Shown: positions 58,423 to 64,000 of the stretch, one piece after another | Numbering within the stretch: position 1 is the first letter of the stretch | Layout of the letters: every line of letters begins with the position of its first letter | Assembly (NCBI RefSeq): GCF_900078315.1 | Contig: NZ_FKBS01000017.1 | Coordinates: forward strand, 365,649-429,648 | DNA length: 64,000 nt | DNA from: Bordetella ansorpii | GTDB taxonomy: Bacteria; Pseudomonadota; Gammaproteobacteria; Burkholderiales; Burkholderiaceae_B | Direction: 5' to 3' | Program-made: the position numbers and the translations under genes | The notes under the pieces: model-generated | Databases searched by the model: none | What the model was told of the DNA's origin: nothing | The model's input: only the letters and a program-made list of their open reading frames with translations

Positions 58423-58755
58423 ACTGTATTTCCTAGAGATATAAATTGGGCTTGCGCCCGGGACCACGAATCAAGCAAGGAGGGGACAGTAGAACAAGAA
58501 CGGTCGCCGATAAGGCAAGGTACTGTACAAGCATCAACACCCTGGATCGTGTGCCGACACTATCGTCAGGTTCCCCTCTCAAGTCAACATAATCCTCAAA
58601 AATGCGTGCCCATAATGCAACAAAGAGAAACAGGGACACATATCGAGCAACAAATGCCCATTAATGCAAAACGCCACTGCTCCCACCCCGCGAAAGGCGT
58701 GGGGGACAGATGGTAACGCAGGTCGAGGATTACACCAAATCAGTAAGAGCAAATA
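58423..58755. other. Gene-free leader region of the second cold-shock gene
   Basis: About 330 bases with no convincing gene. A GC-rich imperfect inverted repeat lies near 58680-58705. The part next to the cold-shock gene is probably its promoter and long 5' leader; the rest is the 5'-flank end of the convergently placed small gene's terminator zone. Confidence 0.4.
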
Positions 58756-59076
58756 TTAGTCATCAATCGGTAATCCGAGCAGATCCAAAGCCGCCCCGAA
58801 ACTGTTCTCGTCAGCGCAGAAAAACACCACGACATCGCCGGGATTGATGTTTTCAAGCACCTGATCGATCTGATCTTGCGCTTGATCAATGCCGTCGATG
58901 CCCGCCGCGTGTATGGCGGCGCCCGCTTCAACCAATTCCGGCGGCACGATGGCGGGAATCGATTCCAGATCGGCGTCGCCCAGCATGACGTAAACCGTCA
59001 GGCCGGCGCCGTCCAACGTGGTTTCCAGACAAAGCCCGTGTTCGAGCGTGGCCTGGCGGCGGCTGAGGATTTCCAT
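58756..59076 (-). CDS. Small acidic protein, unknown function
   Basis: 106 aa, MEILSRRQATLEHGLCLETTL, with strongly acidic composition (DQAQDQIDQVLENINPGDVVVFFCADENSF) and no signal peptide or TM. The start at 59076 is chosen over a longer frame whose N-terminus is low-complexity. Followed by a small membrane protein gene upstream on the same strand. I do not recognise the family. Confidence 0.65.
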   Translation of the reverse strand: MEILSRRQATLEHGLCLETTLDGAGLTVYVMLGDADLESIPAIVPPELVEAGAAIHAAGIDGIDQAQDQIDQVLENINPGDVVVFFCADENSFGAALDLLGLPIDD

Positions 59077-59117
59077 GATCGGTATCGCCTTGTTTGAATT
59101 GAAAAAACGCGAACGCC

Positions 59118-59399
59118 CTATCGCGCCCGCATGCGCAGCAGCACTTTGCGCGCCACCAGCGTGGCCGCAATGCCGATAACCGAGCAGAACAGGAAGGAGG
59201 CGACGGCGAGCAGCCACGCCTGGCTGGCCAGCTCGCCCTCGCTGGACGAAACCAGAACCAACACCAGCACGCCCAGGGCGCCCACCAACACGCCCGCCAC
59301 GCTGTGCGTGGCCGAACGCAAGCCGGCCAGCAACGTGCCACCTACGAGCGCTAGCGCAACGAGGGCCGTCATGGACCAGAACAGGGATTCGTACTGCAT
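59118..59399 (-). CDS. Small membrane protein, unknown function
   Basis: 93 aa from the ATG giving MQYESLFWSMTALVALALVGG, with about three TM helices (residues 5-27, 30-50 and 58-82) and a basic end (RKVLLRMRAR). A TTG start 28 codons upstream is possible. It lies 41 bases upstream of the small acidic protein on the same strand, so the two may form an operon. Family unknown. Confidence 0.6.
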   Translation of the reverse strand: MQYESLFWSMTALVALALVGGTLLAGLRSATHSVAGVLVGALGVLVLVLVSSSEGELASQAWLLAVASFLFCSVIGIAATLVARKVLLRMRAR

Positions 59400-59638
59400 G
59401 GAGAGTCGTGCGGCCTGGCGGGCATGGCCCGTGGCAGGGGTGTCTTGCGGAGTGATGGCTTGCTGGGGATCTTGAGGCGGCAACCGAGGATACGGCTGCC
59501 TGTTACCCGCCTATTATGCACGTTTCCTGGAATGTTTGCTGGCGCCTTGCAAAGGACGTCGCGCAACGAGGGAGGCCCACCCGGCATGGCATGGCCGATA
59601 CCCCGCCGACCTTGTCGCCGCCCTCCCTCTCCCAGCCC

Positions 59639-61216
59639 CTACACCGCGGCAGGCTCCTGGCCAGGCCCGGCCTGCGCCGCCGTGGCCGACTGGACGCGGT
59701 TGCGCCCGTTCAGCTTGGCCTCGTAGAGCAGCGCATCGGCCACGCGCAACAGGTTCTCCACGGACCCGCCCGCCGCCGGCATGCAACTGGCCGCGCCGAT
59801 GCTGACCGTGACCTCGCCATGCACGCTGTGCTGGTGCGCCACGTGCAGCGCCTGGATCTTCTTGCGCACGCGCTCGGCCACCGCCGTCGCCTGCCCCGCG
59901 ATCAGTTCGGGCAGCACCATCGCGAACTCTTCGCCGCCGTACCGCGCGGACATGTCCGCGGGCCGGCGCGCGCAGGAACTGATGCACTGCGCCACCGCGA
60001 CCAGCACCTCGTCACCGGCGCCGTGGCCGTAGGTGTCGTTGAACAGCTTGAAGTGGTCCACGTCGATGAACAGCACGGCCAGCGGCGTGCCGGCGCGGTG
60101 CGCGCGCGCCCACTCCTGCTCGAGACGGGCATCGAGCGCCCGCCGGTTGCTCAGGCCCGTCAGGCCATCCGTGACGGCCAGGCGTTCCAGTTCGATCTGC
60201 GCGCGCAGCTTGTCGCGCAGGCTGAAGGCCAGCAGCCACGACAACAGGATGAACAGGCCGACCAGTCCCGCCGTCAGCCCGCCGACCACGATGCTGCGGT
60301 CGCGCCAGTCGACCAGCACGTCCTCGACGGCGGGCGCCACCACGGCGATCAGGGGGCTGCCAGGCACGCGCGCGAAGGTGAAGATGCGCTCCACCCCATC
60401 GACGCGCGAGCGGGCGACGTAGGAGTCGGGAACATGGGTGGCCATCACGGCGAACGCGGGCAGGCGTGGCTGGCTGTTGCTGACATCGGCGCTCACTGTA
60501 GGCTTGCGCGCCAGCCAGGTGCCGTCGGACAGCGCGATGAAGGCCGAGCCCGCACTGCCCGTGTTGACGCGGTCGACCAGCCGCTGGAAGAAATCGACCG
60601 GCACAGCCATCAGCGCAACCCCGTCGAAACTGCCATCGGGCGCGTTGATACGGCGCGTCAAGCCGATGGACAGCGCCCCGCCACGCAACCGCGATCGGTA
60701 CGGATGAGACACATACAGGCCGACAGCGGGACTGCGCTGGTGCACCAGGAAATAATCGCGGTCGGAGAAACGCACCGTGCGATCGATCAATTGGCTCTGC
60801 GACGCCACCACGGCGCCGTTGGCATCGACCACGTAGGCGCCGCTGACGTAGCTCGCGGTGGTGAATCTGTCGAACAGCAGGTTTTGCCGCAGGTCGGGCG
60901 GCAATTCCCAGATGCCGGGCCGCTGCGCGCTTTCGACAACGCCCTGCAGCGACAGGTTGTAGGTCTCGATGTTGCGCTCGAGATCGCCGGTCATGATGGA
61001 AACGAGGCTGGCGGCCGAATCGCGGGCGCGCGCCAGCGCGTCGGTACGGCCGAGGTAGAGGATGCTGCCGATGAGGCTGGCCATGGCCAGTGCGATGAGC
61101 GTGCCGGCGAACCCGGCGACATAGGGATGCCCGCCGATCATCTGTACGACGCGATCGGCTGCGATTCCGACCAGCTTGCGCACGCGGCGGCGCAAGGGCA
61201 ATCCGAATTGCGGCAT
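59639..61216 (-). CDS. Membrane diguanylate cyclase with periplasmic Cache-like sensor
   Basis: 525 aa. TM1 near residues 40-62, then a roughly 240-residue periplasmic domain resembling dCache (YVVDANGAVVASQSQLIDRTVRFSDRDYF, FDGVALMAVPVDFF). TM2 lies near 310-330, followed by a GGDEF domain. The active site is GGEEF (427-431), expected to be active. An I-site RxxD (RPAD, 418-421) five residues ahead predicts product inhibition by c-di-GMP. AGGAGG ribosome site 5 bases before the ATG. It starts 35 bases after tRNA-Leu. Confidence 0.94.
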   Translation of the reverse strand: MPQFGLPLRRRVRKLVGIAADRVVQMIGGHPYVAGFAGTLIALAMASLIGSILYLGRTDALARARDSAASLVSIMTGDLERNIETYNLSLQGVVESAQRPGIWELPPDLRQNLLFDRFTTASYVSGAYVVDANGAVVASQSQLIDRTVRFSDRDYFLVHQRSPAVGLYVSHPYRSRLRGGALSIGLTRRINAPDGSFDGVALMAVPVDFFQRLVDRVNTGSAGSAFIALSDGTWLARKPTVSADVSNSQPRLPAFAVMATHVPDSYVARSRVDGVERIFTFARVPGSPLIAVVAPAVEDVLVDWRDRSIVVGGLTAGLVGLFILLSWLLAFSLRDKLRAQIELERLAVTDGLTGLSNRRALDARLEQEWARAHRAGTPLAVLFIDVDHFKLFNDTYGHGAGDEVLVAVAQCISSCARRPADMSARYGGEEFAMVLPELIAGQATAVAERVRKKIQALHVAHQHSVHGEVTVSIGAASCMPAAGGSVENLLRVADALLYEAKLNGRNRVQSATAAQAGPGQEPAAV

Positions 61217-61250
61217 GCTTTCCTCCTGGAAAGAGGACATGCGGCGATCT

Positions 61251-61336
61251 TGGTGCGAGGGAGGGGACTCGAACCCCTACACCTTAACGGCGTCTGGACC
61301 TAAACCAGGTGCGTCTACCAATTTCGCCACCCTCGC
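61251..61336 (-). tRNA. tRNA-Leu(UAG), CCA encoded
   Basis: Reading the minus strand: acceptor GCGAGGG pairs with CCCTCGC, the D-loop is AATTGGTAGAC, the anticodon loop TTTAGGT carries anticodon TAG, then a long variable arm and GGTTCGAGTCC T-arm. Discriminator A and CCA are encoded (61251-61254). The long variable arm is typical of tRNA-Leu. Confidence 0.95.
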
Positions 61337-61381
61337 AAAGCCAAGCCCGCTATTGTAGCTTGCTTGGTAAAATCTTGGGCC

Positions 61382-62578
61382 ATGAATCCCCGCCTCGATA
61401 TTTTGCACCCCTATCCGTTCGAGAAGCTGCGTGCGCTGCTGGCCTCGGCGCAGGTGGTGCCGCACGGATCGACGCCGATCAATCTGTCCATCGGCGAGCC
61501 CAAGCATGCCGCGCCCGAGCCGGTCGTGCAAGCCCTGCGCGACGGCCTCGATGGGCTGTCGGTCTATCCGGCCACCCATGGCGACCCTCGCCTGCGCCAG
61601 GCCATCGCCCAATGGCTGGCGCACCGCTACAGCATTCCCGCGCCGGACGCCGACACGCAGGTGTTGCCCGTGCTGGGCTCGCGCGAGGCGCTGTTCGCCT
61701 TCGCCCAGGTGGTGCTCGATCCCACCGGCAATCAGCGCGTGGTGTGCCCGAACCCGTTCTACCAGATCTACGAAGGCGCCACGCTGCTGGCGGGCGGGCG
61801 GCCCTACTTCCTGAACGCCGACCCGGCGCGCGATTTCGGCTGCAACTGGGGCGACGTGCCCGAGGACGTGTGGCGCCAGACGCGGCTGGTGTTCGTGTGT
61901 TCGCCGGGCAATCCGGCCGGCAACGTCATGTCGCTGGAAGACTGGCGCGAGCTGTTCGCGCTGGCCGACCGGCACGGTTTCGTCATCGCCTCTGACGAGT
62001 GCTATTCCGAGATCTATCACGACGAAGGCGATCCGCCGCTGGGCAGCCTGCAGGCCGCGCGCCGGCTGGGCCGCGACGACTACCGGGGCGTGGTGGCCTT
62101 CTCCAGCCTGTCCAAGCGTTCCAACGTGCCGGGCCTGCGCTCGGGCTTCGTGGCGGGCGACGCCACGCTGATCGCGCCCTTCCTGCGCTATCGCACGTAT
62201 CATGGCAGCGCCATGAGCCCGGCGGTGGCCACGGCCAGCATCGCCGCCTGGCGCGACGAAGACCACGTGCGCGACAATCGCCGCCAATACCGCGAGAAAT
62301 TCGACGCCGTGCTGCCCATCCTGCAATCCGTGCTGGACGTGCGCCGGCCGCAGGCCTCCTTCTATCTTTGGGCGCCCACGCCGGGCCCCGATACCGCGTT
62401 CGCCCGCGACCTGTACGGCAGCACCGGCGTCACCGTGCTGCCGGGCAGCTTCCTGGCGCGCGAGGCCCGTGGCGCCAATCCCGGTTGCGGCCGGGTGCGG
62501 CTGGCGCTGGTCGCGCCGCTGGCGCAATGCGTGGAAGCCGCCGAGCGCATCGCGCGCTTCGTGCGCACCCACGCCTGA
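61382..62578 (+). CDS. dapC: Succinyldiaminopimelate transaminase (DapC)
   Basis: 398 aa class I aminotransferase: MNPRLDILHPYPFEKLRALL; VLPVLGSREALFAFAQVVLD; VCSPGNPAGNV; PLP Lys in VAFSSLSKRSNVPGLRSGFVAGD. Converts N-succinyl-2-amino-6-oxopimelate to N-succinyl-LL-diaminopimelate. The position directly upstream of dapD and dapE supports DapC over other class I aminotransferases; the same order is known in Bordetella. Confidence 0.93.
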   Translation: MNPRLDILHPYPFEKLRALLASAQVVPHGSTPINLSIGEPKHAAPEPVVQALRDGLDGLSVYPATHGDPRLRQAIAQWLAHRYSIPAPDADTQVLPVLGSREALFAFAQVVLDPTGNQRVVCPNPFYQIYEGATLLAGGRPYFLNADPARDFGCNWGDVPEDVWRQTRLVFVCSPGNPAGNVMSLEDWRELFALADRHGFVIASDECYSEIYHDEGDPPLGSLQAARRLGRDDYRGVVAFSSLSKRSNVPGLRSGFVAGDATLIAPFLRYRTYHGSAMSPAVATASIAAWRDEDHVRDNRRQYREKFDAVLPILQSVLDVRRPQASFYLWAPTPGPDTAFARDLYGSTGVTVLPGSFLAREARGANPGCGRVRLALVAPLAQCVEAAERIARFVRTHA

Positions 62579-62626
62579 ATCCATTCGAATCCTCATCTCA
62601 TCAACCCGTCTAGATATCGGATCACC

Positions 62627-64000
<1,374 letters not shown>

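Overview
The window reads as a chromosomal segment of a high-GC betaproteobacterium of the Alcaligenaceae, in the Bordetella/Achromobacter group. The evidence is the strong G/C third-position bias, three Bug-type (TctC-like) tripartite tricarboxylate solute-binding proteins, the dapC-dapD-dapE order, a complete isc operon, and an rpfE-recJ-prfB-SDR-lysS block. Most of the window is conserved housekeeping sequence. There is no insertion sequence, prophage or CRISPR array. The accessory parts are two iron-uptake loci, a small catabolic region, a CsgG/LpoB-type lipoprotein cluster and a VgrG cassette of a type VI secretion system (T6SS).

Layout. 1-3961: a TonB-dependent receptor cut by the window edge, divergent from an OmpR-type response regulator and histidine kinase, with a Fur-box-like site and a 10-bp tandem repeat between them. 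4026-8218: TatD nuclease and a Lol exporter with two tandem LolC/E-type permeases. 8417-15076: rpfE, recJ, prfB (with its programmed +1 frameshift), an SDR gene, lysS and a small membrane protein. 15104-18568: four-gene minus-strand envelope operon (COG3014-type lipoprotein, YcfL-like, LpoB-like, CsgG-like), divergent from a LuxR-type regulator. 20003-26741: an IclR-linked operon (Bug protein, SMP-30, ICL/PEP-mutase family) and a LysR-linked operon (Bug protein, galB). 26775-28892: a second siderophore receptor with a Fur-like site, followed by a broken glutathione S-transferase remnant.

29402-36127: a double methylglyoxal-synthase-like protein, then the isc operon (iscR S U A hscB hscA fdx iscX) with Isc-box-like operators and terminators at both ends. 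36345-42499: low-molecular-weight phosphatase, uvrB, aromatic aminotransferase, lexA with a LexA box, and a third Bug protein. 42965-50443: vgrG, two paralogous small membrane proteins, a DUF2169-pentapeptide fusion, a second pentapeptide protein and a DUF4150 PAAR-like protein. 50628-56748: lon (with a sigma-32-like promoter), clpX, clpP, tig. 56932-61336: UPF0114 protein, two cold-shock proteins, two small hypotheticals, a diguanylate cyclase and tRNA-Leu(UAG). 61382-64000: dapC, dapD and the start of dapE for lysine/diaminopimelate synthesis.

The best candidate for an undescribed system is the T6SS cassette. It carries spike, adaptor and PAAR-like parts but no recognisable toxin, and it has two unexplained tandem membrane proteins. 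The four-lipoprotein CsgG/LpoB/YcfL/COG3014 operon comes next. All calls come from reading the sequence; no database search was run.
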